Of a stretch of 64,000 nucleotides of DNA, positions 17,487-25,963 are shown piece after piece. The notes under the pieces are model-generated. The model saw only the letters and a program-made list of their open reading frames with translations. It did no database searches and was not told the origin of the DNA. The DNA is from CAVVIO01 sp963748095 (GTDB lineage Bacteria; Bacteroidota; Bacteroidia; Bacteroidales; UBA10428). Made by a program: the position numbers and the translations under genes. Positions within the stretch are counted from its first letter, which is position 1. Each line of letters begins with the position of its first letter. The stretch is from the NCBI GenBank assembly GCA_963748095.1, contig CAVVIO010000009.1:186001-250000 (forward strand). Reading direction: 5' to 3'.

Positions 17487-17951
17487 TCAATTATTTTGAA
17501 TTAACAATTCACCTGTACCAGGATAAAAGGTTGTGGTGTATTTCTTTAACGGGTATGTTGCAGGTCCGGCGGTAGTTGGAAGGCCATCTCCGGCTAAAAT
17601 GAAAACAGAATGGCAATCCGGACATTTTGCAAAAGTGTTATCCACTAATTTTACTGCAACATGTTTTTCAACCTGGTAAGGACATGTACGGTCATAAGCA
17701 TAAAATAAATTCTCGCTGTACCTGAATACTATTATTCCATTTCCCATATATCCTACGGGGTAACCACCGGTAGTCCTGTTTATAGTGTCGGCATTACCGG
17801 GCGCTCTCAGATTGAAATATTCGGGGTCGTCATTTATATTGATGGTGATATTTACAGGTACATCCGGAATAATCTGCACCTGACTTTTATCACATGAAAA
17901 CGATATTAAATAAAGTATGAAAATGAAAAGGAATATCCTTAACTTTGGCAT
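17487..17951 (-). CDS. Rieske-fold lipoprotein with altered cluster ligands
   Basis: A 154-residue lipoprotein (lipobox ISFSC, Cys20). The remainder has the layout of a small Rieske-type domain: NLFYAYDRTCPYQVEKH around residue 90, AKCPDCHSVFILAGDG around 110, then AGPATYPLKKY. A true Rieske centre needs C-x-H and C-x2-H. Here the first motif is C90-P-Y92, losing its histidine, and the second is C110-P-D-C113-H114. The ligand set is therefore different and may bind zinc or another metal, or a cluster with unusual ligands. Single gene, convergent with ahcY and divergent from 18000. Envelope location inferred from the signal sequence. Confidence 0.65.
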   Translation of the reverse strand: MPKLRIFLFIFILYLISFSCDKSQVQIIPDVPVNITININDDPEYFNLRAPGNADTINRTTGGYPVGYMGNGIIVFRYSENLFYAYDRTCPYQVEKHVAVKLVDNTFAKCPDCHSVFILAGDGLPTTAGPATYPLKKYTTTFYPGTGELLIQNN

Positions 17952-17999
17952 AAATCGTAATTTTTTATATATTTACTTTCTCTGGTAAAAGTAATTATT

Positions 18000-18290
18000 T
18001 TGAACGTCAAAAAGTTCATAATATTTTTCATCGGCCTGTTTATTTCCATGCACCTTACTTTTGGACAAACGTCTACCGTGAAAAAGGCTGTTCGAAAGAA
18101 GGAAAAAACAGAACAACAACAGAAACGGGATTATGAAAAGGCAAAAAAAGATGCTATTAGGAAAAATCAAAAAATGCAATCAGCTGAAATTCAAAACAGT
18201 CTGAAAGGAGCAGACAAAAGAGCAGCGAAATTTTACCGGAAGGAATCATTTATAGATAAATTGTTTAAACGTAAACGCAAAAGAAAATAG
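18000..18290 (+). CDS. Small secreted lysine-rich protein of unknown function
   Basis: 96 residues. A TTG start at 18000 gives a clean signal peptide (NVKKFIIFFIGLFISMHLTFG) probably cleaved before QTST. The mature part is extremely basic and helical (KKAVRKKEKTEQQQKRDYEKA, ending RKRKRK). I do not recognise a family. Two bases separate it from the next gene, so they are co-transcribed. High charge suggests nucleic-acid or lipid A contact, but that is only a guess. A weak -7 box, TATATTTA, lies at 17968-17975. Confidence 0.6.
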   Translation: MNVKKFIIFFIGLFISMHLTFGQTSTVKKAVRKKEKTEQQQKRDYEKAKKDAIRKNQKMQSAEIQNSLKGADKRAAKFYRKESFIDKLFKRKRKRK

Positions 18291-18292
18291 CA

Positions 18293-18775
18293 ATGAATGA
18301 TGGACTTGGTACCTTATTGTACGTTTTGTTAATGATACTGGCTATTGGTGCAAGCGTTTATAAAAGCAGCGCCAAGAAAAAAGCATCTGCAGGTAACCGA
18401 ACAACCAAATCACCTTTCTTTGATTTCGACAAAGAGGTGGATTATTCTATACCTGAAACAATGAGCATGTATATACCTGGCGGGACACAGGTAAACAGAG
18501 ATGCCGAACAGGAAACAGAACAAAATGTTGTGTTGGAAGCAGAAGAAGATATAGAAAAAGAGGAAATAAAAGAAGAGGGACAAGCTGTATTTGAAAAAAC
18601 AAAAGCTACTCTGATTTCTGAAAATCCGGAAACGATGGATGAAATCTCGGCTACTGAAATTTTAAATGAAAAAGCCATCTATTCCGGTGAAGTTGACAAT
18701 ACAGGGGAAGGATATCATTTTAACCTGAAAAGGGCTGTTATTTTCTCTGAAATACTGAATAGGAAAGAGTTTTAA
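18293..18775 (+). CDS. Hypothetical protein with one N-terminal membrane segment
   Basis: 160 residues. One membrane helix (LLYVLLMILAIGASVYK, residues about 6-22) is followed by a basic patch and then a long acidic, probably disordered region rich in Glu (about 70-125, EEDIEKEEIKEEG). The C terminus, YHFNLKRAVIFSEILNRKEF, looks conserved: similar short endings with a hydrophobic ILNRKEF-like tail occur in small Bacteroidota proteins. Function unknown. It follows the basic secreted protein by 2 bp and ends before the greA promoter. Confidence 0.6.
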   Translation: MNDGLGTLLYVLLMILAIGASVYKSSAKKKASAGNRTTKSPFFDFDKEVDYSIPETMSMYIPGGTQVNRDAEQETEQNVVLEAEEDIEKEEIKEEGQAVFEKTKATLISENPETMDEISATEILNEKAIYSGEVDNTGEGYHFNLKRAVIFSEILNRKEF

Positions 18776-18816
18776 TTTTTTAAATCTGATCATTTTTTAA
18801 AGTAAAATAAATTATT

Positions 18817-18824
18817 TAACTTTG
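18817..18824 (+). promoter_or_regulatory. greA -7 promoter element
   Basis: TAACTTTG is an exact TAnnTTTG box. The start site would fall near 18830, only a few bases before the terminator-like hairpin at 18836, leaving a leader of about 70 bases. Confidence 0.5.
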
Positions 18825-18835
18825 TAGCAATTAAA

Positions 18836-18870
18836 GAGTTCCGAAAGCTTCGGGATTCTTTTTTGTTTTT
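18836..18870 (+). terminator. Terminator hairpin in the greA leader
   Basis: Stem GAGTTCCGAA (18836-18845), loop AGC, stem TTCGGGATTC (18849-18858) with two G-T pairs, then TTTTTTGTTTTT. It ends read-through from the upstream genes, but it also lies downstream of the greA promoter, so it could attenuate greA itself. Confidence 0.6.
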
Positions 18871-18902
18871 GGATAAATCTCAAAATCAGGAGGATATTAT
18901 AA

Positions 18903-19385
18903 ATGGGAACAATGACATACATAACCGAGGAAGGTCTTAAAAAGTTAAAAGATGAGTTGGATAACCTGGTCAAAATCGAACGACCTTCTATATCCAAACA
19001 AATTGCTGAAGCAAGAGATAAAGGTGATCTGTCTGAAAATGCAGAGTATGATGCGGCCAAAGAAGCCCAGGGAATGCTGGAAATGAGAATTTCCAAGTTG
19101 AAGGATACTATTGCAAATTCAAGGATTATTGATGAGTCAAAAATCGATATCACCAAGATACAGATTTATAACAAGGTGAAAATCAAAAATAAAAAGAACA
19201 ACGCATCAATGATTTATACGCTTGTTTCCGAAAGTGAAGCAGATGTGAAAAGTGGAAAGATTTCGATCAATACACCTATTGCAAAAGGTTTGTTGGGTAA
19301 AAAAGTGGGTGATGAAGTGGAAATACAGGTTCCTTCCGGGACCCAACATTTTGAAGTCATTGAAATATCAAGACAAACGTCCTAA
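18903..19385 (+). CDS. greA: Transcription elongation factor GreA
   Basis: 160 residues, normal GreA length. The N-terminal coiled coil carries YITEEGLKKLKDELDNL, RPSISKQIAEARDKGDLSEN (the acidic tip loop that enters the polymerase channel) and AEYDAAKEAQGMLE. The C-terminal FKBP-like domain includes PIAKGLLGKKVGDEVEIQVP. It rescues backtracked RNA polymerase by stimulating transcript cleavage. The start at 18903 is favoured over the ATG at 18912 by AGGAGG at 18888-18893, an unusually strong ribosome site for this phylum. The HIT gene follows 12 bp downstream. Confidence 0.95.
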   Translation: MGTMTYITEEGLKKLKDELDNLVKIERPSISKQIAEARDKGDLSENAEYDAAKEAQGMLEMRISKLKDTIANSRIIDESKIDITKIQIYNKVKIKNKKNNASMIYTLVSESEADVKSGKISINTPIAKGLLGKKVGDEVEIQVPSGTQHFEVIEISRQTS

Positions 19386-19397
19386 ATAAATCAAAAA

Positions 19398-19790
19398 ATG
19401 GCAAGCATATTCAGTAAAATTGTAAAAGGTGAGATTCCCTGTTACAAAATAGCAGAGGATGATAATTACCTTGCTTTTCTCGATATTAACCCCCTCGCTA
19501 AAGGTCATACACTGGTAATTCCTAAAAAAGAAACGGATTATATTTTCGATCTGGATGATGATTCGCTGGCCGGCCTGCTCCTCTTCGCGAAAAAAATAGC
19601 ACAGGCAATTGATAAAGTAATGGATTGCAAACGTGTGGGAGTTGCTGTTCTTGGCCTCGAGGTACCGCATGCCCATGTGCACCTGATCCCTATTAATGGC
19701 ATTTACGACATTGATTTTTCAAAATCCAAGCTGAAACTTAGCGAGAGTGAATTTATGGGTATTGCTGAAAAGATCCGGTCGGTATTGTAA
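19398..19790 (+). CDS. HIT family nucleotide-binding hydrolase
   Basis: 130 residues, a typical Hint-branch HIT protein. FSKIVKGEIPCYKIAEDD begins the fold, FLDINPLAKGHTLVIPK follows, and the histidine triad is HAHVHLIPI near residue 93. Members hydrolyse nucleoside phosphoramidates or related nucleotide conjugates. Twelve bases separate it from greA, so it is probably co-transcribed. It ends 18 bp from ruvC on the other strand. Confidence 0.92.
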   Translation: MASIFSKIVKGEIPCYKIAEDDNYLAFLDINPLAKGHTLVIPKKETDYIFDLDDDSLAGLLLFAKKIAQAIDKVMDCKRVGVAVLGLEVPHAHVHLIPINGIYDIDFSKSKLKLSESEFMGIAEKIRSVL

Positions 19791-19807
19791 TTTCAGGTAA
19801 ATAATCG

Positions 19808-20359
19808 TTATTTTAAACGGCCGGGATTTTTCCGTATAAAATCATTCCAGTTTCGATATTCTTTCTCCCCTGCATAAGACTTTTTCTGATAAAAATGACA
19901 CATGGCCACCGCAAGTCCGTCGGTAGCGTCCAGGTTATCAGGGAGTTCTTTCAATTGCAATATATTTTTAAGCAATGCGGCTACCTGCTCTTTCGAAGCG
20001 CTCCCCTGGCCGGTTATCGAAAGTTTGATCTTACGGGGAGCATATTCAAAAATAGGTATCTGCCGGTATAAAGCAGCGGAAATTGCGACGCCTTGTGCTC
20101 TTCCGAGTTTTAGCATCGACTGAACATTTTTACCGTAAAAGGGGGCTTCGATCGCCAGCTCATCCGGATGATACTCATCAATAAGCTGAAGTGTATGTTC
20201 AAAAATACGATGCAGCCGGGTAAAATGATCACTGTTTTTTTTTAGTTCAAGATATCCTAGGGTTATCAACGAAGGAAGATTATTTTTTATTTCAATCAAT
20301 CCATACCCCATAATCGTAGTACCCGGGTCGATCCCCAATATTATCCGCTCGGTCGTCAA
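19808..20359 (-). CDS. ruvC: Holliday junction resolvase RuvC
   Basis: 183 residues with an RNase H fold. Catalytic acids are visible in ILGIDPGTTIMGYGLIE (Asp near residue 10), LAIEAPFYGKN and the final NLDATDGLAVAMCHF. RuvC cuts four-way junctions made by recombination, working with RuvAB, whose genes are not in this window. It lies 22 bp downstream of the S41 protease gene on the same strand and may be read from that promoter. Confidence 0.93.
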   Translation of the reverse strand: MTTERIILGIDPGTTIMGYGLIEIKNNLPSLITLGYLELKKNSDHFTRLHRIFEHTLQLIDEYHPDELAIEAPFYGKNVQSMLKLGRAQGVAISAALYRQIPIFEYAPRKIKLSITGQGSASKEQVAALLKNILQLKELPDNLDATDGLAVAMCHFYQKKSYAGEKEYRNWNDFIRKNPGRLK

Positions 20360-20381
20360 ATCTTATTTAATTTAAATAATA

Positions 20382-21665
20382 TTAAAATGCCTTATTGACA
20401 TCCGAAATAGCTCCATGTGGTGCCAGAAGCCATATTTTATTTGCAGACTTCTGAATACTTGTAGAAACTCCCTGATTTATATAGTTAAGCGCAACTTTCA
20501 GACAACCTTCCTGTGGATCGCCAAAAGCATGGGTTACATCGTCATTAGCCGGATAATCCACAGCCAGACCGTTGAAGAAATCACCAACGTTATCTGCATT
20601 GGTATATTTAAAACTTACCGGGAACATAACATATGACTTGTTATGTATCTCAATTGCATACATGCCAACCGGTTTTCCCTGGGTTTTTGATCCAATCAGT
20701 TTTACATCCTCCAGATAGGGTTTTAATCCGTTAATAAGCAGTTCGCTGGCGGAAGCCGTTGATTCCGTTGTTATAAAATATACTTTTGAAAGATTCAGGC
20801 TGTTTGCATTTACAGGTATATTATCTGTAACGTTCAGGCTTTGGTGTTTTGCATTGTTAATCAATTTTACAAATGCCTGGCCAGAGTTCTGGCCGGTAAT
20901 CCACCCTGCAAGATATTCAGCTACAGAAATACTTCCTCCACCGTTGTACCTTAAATCAATAATGAGGTTGTTGATGTTATTATCCTTAAAGTAATTAAAA
21001 GCATCATCAATATCGCTTTCCCCGGTTGTGAGAAAATCCTGGAAAACCATGTATCCTGTTTTGCCTGATGTTGTATTAATGATCCCTTTGTATAAAACAG
21101 GATTTATATTTATAACTTCTTTGGTAAGGTTGATATCTTCTGTAGAATCTTTATTATCGACAAACTCGTAATCATTTTGAATTCCCAACTCACTTTTCCC
21201 GATCAGATTAGTTACATTATCGGGAGTAACAGCTGTGCCGTTTACCTTTTTTATGATCCAGCCGCGGCGCACTCCGGAATTATAAGCGCTGGTTCCGGGA
21301 TATACAAAAAGTATCCTTACATTATCCGACTCGTCTTTACCCAACAGAAAACCATGCCCGATCATCTGACCGTTTACGAAATACTGGTCATATTCATCCT
21401 GCGTAAGTACAAAGCTCCACCTGTCGTATGTCTTATACCGCAATGAATCCATCAACGTGTTTGGGTCTGAGAAACTGGTGGGATCAATATTGGGTAATTT
21501 ATCATACCAGAGATATATATTTTGCATCTGGCTATAAATCTCATTGTTTACAAGTTGAATATCTGTAAGGGATGATGTATCCTTCTGACATGAGAACATC
21601 AAAAATCCCAATAAAAACAACCCCGGGATTACCTTCAACCATCCTAATCTGTTTCTTTTCTTCAT
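20382..21665 (-). CDS. S41 family C-terminal processing peptidase, lipoprotein
   Basis: 427 residues from the ATG at 21665. I prefer this start over the one at 21776 because it has GGAGAG just upstream, begins a proper lipoprotein signal (MKKRNRLGW...FLMFSC) and lies downstream of an exact promoter box. Layout: N-terminal S41 helical cap (IYSQMQNIYLWYDKLP), a PDZ-like region around SAYNSGVRRGWIIKKVNG, and the protease core with NLIIDLRYNGGGS, the nucleophile loop TESTASASELL and SKTQGKPVG with the catalytic lysine. Probably degrades or trims envelope proteins. Confidence 0.88.
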   Translation of the reverse strand: MKKRNRLGWLKVIPGLFLLGFLMFSCQKDTSSLTDIQLVNNEIYSQMQNIYLWYDKLPNIDPTSFSDPNTLMDSLRYKTYDRWSFVLTQDEYDQYFVNGQMIGHGFLLGKDESDNVRILFVYPGTSAYNSGVRRGWIIKKVNGTAVTPDNVTNLIGKSELGIQNDYEFVDNKDSTEDINLTKEVININPVLYKGIINTTSGKTGYMVFQDFLTTGESDIDDAFNYFKDNNINNLIIDLRYNGGGSISVAEYLAGWITGQNSGQAFVKLINNAKHQSLNVTDNIPVNANSLNLSKVYFITTESTASASELLINGLKPYLEDVKLIGSKTQGKPVGMYAIEIHNKSYVMFPVSFKYTNADNVGDFFNGLAVDYPANDDVTHAFGDPQEGCLKVALNYINQGVSTSIQKSANKIWLLAPHGAISDVNKAF

Positions 21666-21716
21666 TTCATTCTCTCCTTTGATATACCGGTAATGGAAAA
21701 TACGATAATTATATTC

Positions 21717-21724
21717 CAAAACTA
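21717..21724 (-). promoter_or_regulatory. -7 promoter element for the S41 peptidase gene
   Basis: TAGTTTTG on the minus strand is an exact TAnnTTTG box, placed to give a leader of roughly 45 bases before the ATG at 21665. It lies inside the longer open frame, supporting the shorter start. Confidence 0.45.
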
Positions 21725-21880
21725 TGAAATTTATAAGCAATAAAAATGTTAAAATTTCATTAAAAACAAAACTCATTGTTGTGGTAATTAGTATATATAC
21801 ACTTAACGCACATATACTAATAACCTTAATTTTAAACGCCTGAATACTGAAAATCTTATCTTACTATTTACCTTTTACAA

Positions 21881-22762
21881 TTATTTGTTATTTAATCTCT
21901 GAAATAATATACCAAGCAATATCAGTACCAGGCCTGCAACTGAAGTTAGAAATATGTGTTCCTTTAAAATGAGACGAATTAATACCAGTGACAAAAAAGG
22001 GGTAATGTATATCAGGTTACTGATTTTAGCAGTTGATTGGGACAATTGCAAGGCCTTCAGCCATAATACAAAAGTAATACCCATCTCAAAAAGCCCGACA
22101 TATATTCCCATATAGAATCCTGTGCTGATTGTAAAATGAGGTACATGAAAAAACAGGCAGGTGACAGTAATATATAATCCAGAGAAGAAAAAGTTCAGGA
22201 ATAACTTTAAAATATCATCCCGTTTGTCGCGCATATTAAAGATCCAGAACAAAGCCCAGATGATGGCCGAAGCTAATGCCAGGAAAACACCAAAAGGCTC
22301 ATCAATATGGAAATTTTTAATATTACCTTGTGAAGAAATCACTATTACACCTACAAAACTTATCAATAAACCTGCAAAACTTTTTGCGGTAAGTTTCTGC
22401 CCCAGAATGGGAACTGATAACAATACAAGCACAATTGGCCATATAAAATTCAAAGGCTGAGCAATTTGTGCAGGCAGTAATGAATAAGCCTTGAACAAAA
22501 TAACGTAATAAAGAAACGGATTAAGAAATCCTAAAAAAGCGGACCACACGTATTCCCGGACCGAAAAGTGAAAAATAAACCGGAATTTCCCATTGAACAG
22601 CAAAATAAACAACAAAGTGATAAAAGATGTAATATTTGCCACCCATAATAATTGCAGAAAATTCAGTTCCTTTAATGCAATTTTAAAAGCCGAAGCAACT
22701 GTTGACCAGAATACTATGGTTAGAAAAGCATATAAATAAGCCAAGCGGGAATTTTTGTTCAT
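21881..22762 (-). CDS. EamA/DMT family transporter
   Basis: 293 residues, ten predicted membrane helices in two EamA repeats (LYAFLTIVFWSTVASAFKIAL at the start, FALASAIIWALFWIF at the second repeat). The drug/metabolite transporter superfamily exports amino acids or other small metabolites, or takes up nucleotide sugars; the substrate cannot be read from sequence. Its start codon overlaps the stop of the upstream lipoprotein gene by four bases (ATGA), so the two are translationally coupled. Confidence 0.88.
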   Translation of the reverse strand: MNKNSRLAYLYAFLTIVFWSTVASAFKIALKELNFLQLLWVANITSFITLLFILLFNGKFRFIFHFSVREYVWSAFLGFLNPFLYYVILFKAYSLLPAQIAQPLNFIWPIVLVLLSVPILGQKLTAKSFAGLLISFVGVIVISSQGNIKNFHIDEPFGVFLALASAIIWALFWIFNMRDKRDDILKLFLNFFFSGLYITVTCLFFHVPHFTISTGFYMGIYVGLFEMGITFVLWLKALQLSQSTAKISNLIYITPFLSLVLIRLILKEHIFLTSVAGLVLILLGILFQRLNNK

Positions 22763-23295
22763 TTGGATAAGCCCGCATTAATAACCTTGTCTAACTGAGG
22801 TTTAATCTGTTTATAGGAAAGAATGCTGTTTATAACGATTTTTCGCTTATCATTTATCCGGTCAGCAAGATCATTCAGTTCCTGTGATTCTTTATCAAAG
22901 CGTGTATAAAACAGGGAATCACTCATCTTTCCCGATCTGACATAATATTCCAATCGTGAAATATTATCTTCCAGCGTAAATATTTCTTCATTGAAACTAT
23001 TACTGGCGTGCAGGTAATTATATAAATCGGAATGAATTTCTTCTAGTTTGTGATAGTCAGATTCTTTTAATCCATTTCCAAGACTATCAGTATAAAATGT
23101 CATCTGCTGATCTAACGTGTCGTATACTTTGTTGATACTGTCGATCTCTTCATAACCTAATTTCTGATACAAATCGTAAACAATTTTGTACAGGTCTTCA
23201 ATTTTTTCCAGTTTCTTTTTATCGGGAGCCTTTGTATTTCTACAACCCGAGAAGGCCAGCAATCCAAATAAGATAATTATTTTACCCCATTTCAT
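22759..23295 (-). CDS. Hypothetical lipoprotein, helical
   Basis: 178 residues with a lipobox LLAFSGC (Cys about 18) and a mature part that is almost entirely charged helix, likely a coiled-coil bundle (KKLEKIEDLYKIVYDLYQKL, LEDNISRLEYYV). I do not recognise the family. The four-base overlap with the downstream EamA gene suggests a shared transcript. Confidence 0.7.
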   Translation of the reverse strand: MKWGKIIILFGLLAFSGCRNTKAPDKKKLEKIEDLYKIVYDLYQKLGYEEIDSINKVYDTLDQQMTFYTDSLGNGLKESDYHKLEEIHSDLYNYLHASNSFNEEIFTLEDNISRLEYYVRSGKMSDSLFYTRFDKESQELNDLADRINDKRKIVINSILSYKQIKPQLDKVINAGLSK

Positions 23296-23647
23296 AGTAT
23301 TCAGTATATGGTGTGGGTATTTGTTGAAACAACGTGAATATAAATAAAATTTAAATATTCAGGCATACTTTTACCCGGCAATCACCTGAGAATTTTTATA
23401 GCTTATTTATTATTAGCCGGTTATGTTAATAAATTCTAATCAATTCATTTAATCAGAACCGGAATATTTCAGAACTTGAATAGAAATTAGTAATGCAGAG
23501 ATTTAAATTCATATACCAAAATTCATCTTAGAATACCGATTAATTATGTTCAAAAATATGCTATTGATAAAACTTCCGTTTAGGGAGCCAACTTAAAAAC
23601 ATAGGTTTCGTAATTACTTAAAACAAAACTTTTAAAAATCCATTCTT
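23296..23647. other. Non-coding divergent spacer
   Basis: AT-rich region between the helical lipoprotein gene (minus) and the OmpL47-repeat gene (plus). I see no exact TAnnTTTG box in either direction, no strong hairpin and no small reading frame worth calling. Confidence 0.5.
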
Positions 23648-25432
23648 ATGTTAAACCGATTAATTTCTTTTTTACTGTTATTATTCATCATCTCAATTAA
23701 TGCGTATGTTCAGGAACCACTCAGACATGAGGAAAAGGTATTTTTGGGCAACGATGGAAAACTATATGTAAACAAGAATTTACCTGTTTACCTGCGATTA
23801 GCTGTTTCACCCGACAAAGATGCTGCTACTTATTTACTGAAAAGTGACAGCTCGAGGCCTTACACCAATCCCATGTATTTCGATAGTGAAGGACGAAATA
23901 CCATTCGCTCGCCGTGGGCTGTGGATACTGCCACTAAAAGGACTGTATCTCCAAAGCAGGAAATTGTTTTTGAAGTATATGCTGACGGCTTGCCACCGGC
24001 TTCAACGCTTAAATTCGACGGTAACAGGCCTTATGAACATAATGGAACCCGTTATTATGGAAGCAGTGTTAAATTCAGTGTTTCAGCAATTGACTGGATG
24101 TCGGGATTACAGAACACCTATTTATCGATAAATAGGGAACCCTATAAAAAACTCGACGGATCACCTAACCTGACAAAGGAAGGAAATTATATCCTTCAGT
24201 ACTATTCGGTGGATAATGTGGGAAACACAGAAAAACCCAAAACAGAAGAATTTGTTCTGGATTTGACACCTCCGACTACTCAATATGAAATCGACGGAAT
24301 GTTGAATGAAAAATTTGTATCACCTGACGCCACAATAAAATTGTCATCAACCGACTCCCTCTCCGGGGTAAATAAAATTTATTATAAGGTTAATGATGGT
24401 TCAATGCATATATATACTACACCGATACCTGTCAAATTATTAGGAAATGAAGGAGGCTCAATAACATACTATGCCATTGACCGGGTAGGAAATAAAGAAC
24501 AAGAGAAAAGAATTGGCGGTAAGGATAAAAACCTTCAGGTCGGACAATCTGACGACCCTAAAAATCAGTCAAATACAATTTTCGAATTTTATATCGACAA
24601 TGCTCCGCCGGAAGTTTCGGTAAAATTCGATGGGAATTTCCTTGATGGAGGTACTCCTTATATTTCTCCTCGCACAAAAATTATCTTTAATGCCGAAGAT
24701 GATAAATCGGGAGTAGAAACAGTTTATTATTCATTTAACAGTACCCGGTTAGACAGCACCTATAAAAAACCATTCAGTGTTTCAGATAATGGACTAAAAT
24801 ACCTGCGCTATTATGCAAAAGATTATGTTGGAAATAAAAGCGCTATACAGGTTAAAAAAATATATACAGATAATTTACCCCCGGTATCAAAGATCTTGTT
24901 TAATGGCCCGCATAATATAAACAGGGACACATTGTTTATAACGTCAACAACTAAAATTGAAATTACAGCCACAGATAACGGATCGGGAATGGAAACAATA
25001 AATTATAATGTTGATAATGCGCCGTATAAGGCTTATGTAAATACATTCACCCTTCCCGAACCGGGTCTGCATATGATTAATTATTTCTCAACAGATAAGG
25101 TGGGTAATAAGGAAATTGCTCTTAAAAAAGACGTTTATGTAGATAATATCCCTCCGGTTATCAATTCCCAGTTCAGCACAACACCTATTGGCAAAAAATC
25201 TGTAAGAGAAGAAGAATACACTATATATCCGACAAATGTTCAGTTGTATCTTGCAGCTACCGACCCCGATGCAGGCCTTGAAAAAATTGAATACCAGGTA
25301 AACGGCGGGCCTGTTCTTACCGAAATTCCGCTGAAGAATCTAAAACCGGGTAATTATGAGGTGGAAGTGAAGGCTATTGATTTCTTATCCAATACTTCAC
25401 AGAAAAACATTAAATTTTCCATTGAGAAATAA
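23648..25432 (+). CDS. Secreted OmpL47-type/Ig-like repeat protein
   Basis: 594 residues with a signal peptide (LISFLLLLFIISINAYVQ). After about 100 residues come five similar units of about 80-100 residues, each with a pattern like ATD..SG(V/M/L)..IYY.VN, then G...I.YYA.D.VGNKE and a closing DN.PP. This is the pattern of OmpL47-type beta-sandwich repeats, used as extracellular binding or structural modules. There is no obvious T9SS sorting domain. The YfiR-like gene starts 4 bp past the stop, so the pair is one transcript. Confidence 0.75.
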   Translation: MLNRLISFLLLLFIISINAYVQEPLRHEEKVFLGNDGKLYVNKNLPVYLRLAVSPDKDAATYLLKSDSSRPYTNPMYFDSEGRNTIRSPWAVDTATKRTVSPKQEIVFEVYADGLPPASTLKFDGNRPYEHNGTRYYGSSVKFSVSAIDWMSGLQNTYLSINREPYKKLDGSPNLTKEGNYILQYYSVDNVGNTEKPKTEEFVLDLTPPTTQYEIDGMLNEKFVSPDATIKLSSTDSLSGVNKIYYKVNDGSMHIYTTPIPVKLLGNEGGSITYYAIDRVGNKEQEKRIGGKDKNLQVGQSDDPKNQSNTIFEFYIDNAPPEVSVKFDGNFLDGGTPYISPRTKIIFNAEDDKSGVETVYYSFNSTRLDSTYKKPFSVSDNGLKYLRYYAKDYVGNKSAIQVKKIYTDNLPPVSKILFNGPHNINRDTLFITSTTKIEITATDNGSGMETINYNVDNAPYKAYVNTFTLPEPGLHMINYFSTDKVGNKEIALKKDVYVDNIPPVINSQFSTTPIGKKSVREEEYTIYPTNVQLYLAATDPDAGLEKIEYQVNGGPVLTEIPLKNLKPGNYEVEVKAIDFLSNTSQKNIKFSIEK

Positions 25433-25436
25433 GATC

Positions 25437-25952
25437 ATGAAAATAAATAAGATCATAACAACCCTATTCCTGAGTTTCTTTATATTTTTTCACGGTTACG
25501 CCCAGGAAGAAAAGTACATCGGATTATATCTTTATAATTTTACGAAATATTTCGACTGGCCCGAAGAGAGTAAAAGCGGGGATTTTGTTATTGATATACT
25601 GGGGCATAAATCAGTTTATGATAATTTGAAGAAGCTTACGGAAACTAAAAAAGTGGGAAATCAGAATATAGTTGTCAGAAATTATAGTGATGCAGCAAAT
25701 ATTGATAAATGTCAGATTTTATTTGTAGGTTACTGGAACAGCAAATCTCTTCCGGAAATACTCGAAAAAACAAAAAATCAGTATACGCTCATCATAACTG
25801 AAAAAGAAGGATTAATAAATGAAGGAAGTGCTATTAATTTTGTCATTCGTGATAATACCATCAAGTTTGAGTTTTGCAAAAGTAATACCACAAAATACGG
25901 AATAAAGATTGACCCGCGAATTAAACAACTGGCGATAGCTGTATTCGATTAA
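25437..25952 (+). CDS. YfiR-like (DUF4154) periplasmic protein
   Basis: 171 residues from the ATG at 25437, which begins a signal peptide (MKINKIITTLFLSFFIFFHGYA). The mature part matches the YfiR/HmsC-like fold: KYIGLYLYNFTKYFDWPEES near the start, QILFVGYWNSKSLPEIL, and GSAINFVIRDNTIKFEF toward the end. In proteobacteria YfiR inhibits a membrane diguanylate cyclase; in Bacteroidota such proteins usually sit beside sensor kinases or outer-membrane proteins and their job is unknown. Convergent with serS. Confidence 0.8.
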   Translation: MKINKIITTLFLSFFIFFHGYAQEEKYIGLYLYNFTKYFDWPEESKSGDFVIDILGHKSVYDNLKKLTETKKVGNQNIVVRNYSDAANIDKCQILFVGYWNSKSLPEILEKTKNQYTLIITEKEGLINEGSAINFVIRDNTIKFEFCKSNTTKYGIKIDPRIKQLAIAVFD

Positions 25953-25963
25953 ATCATAATTAA

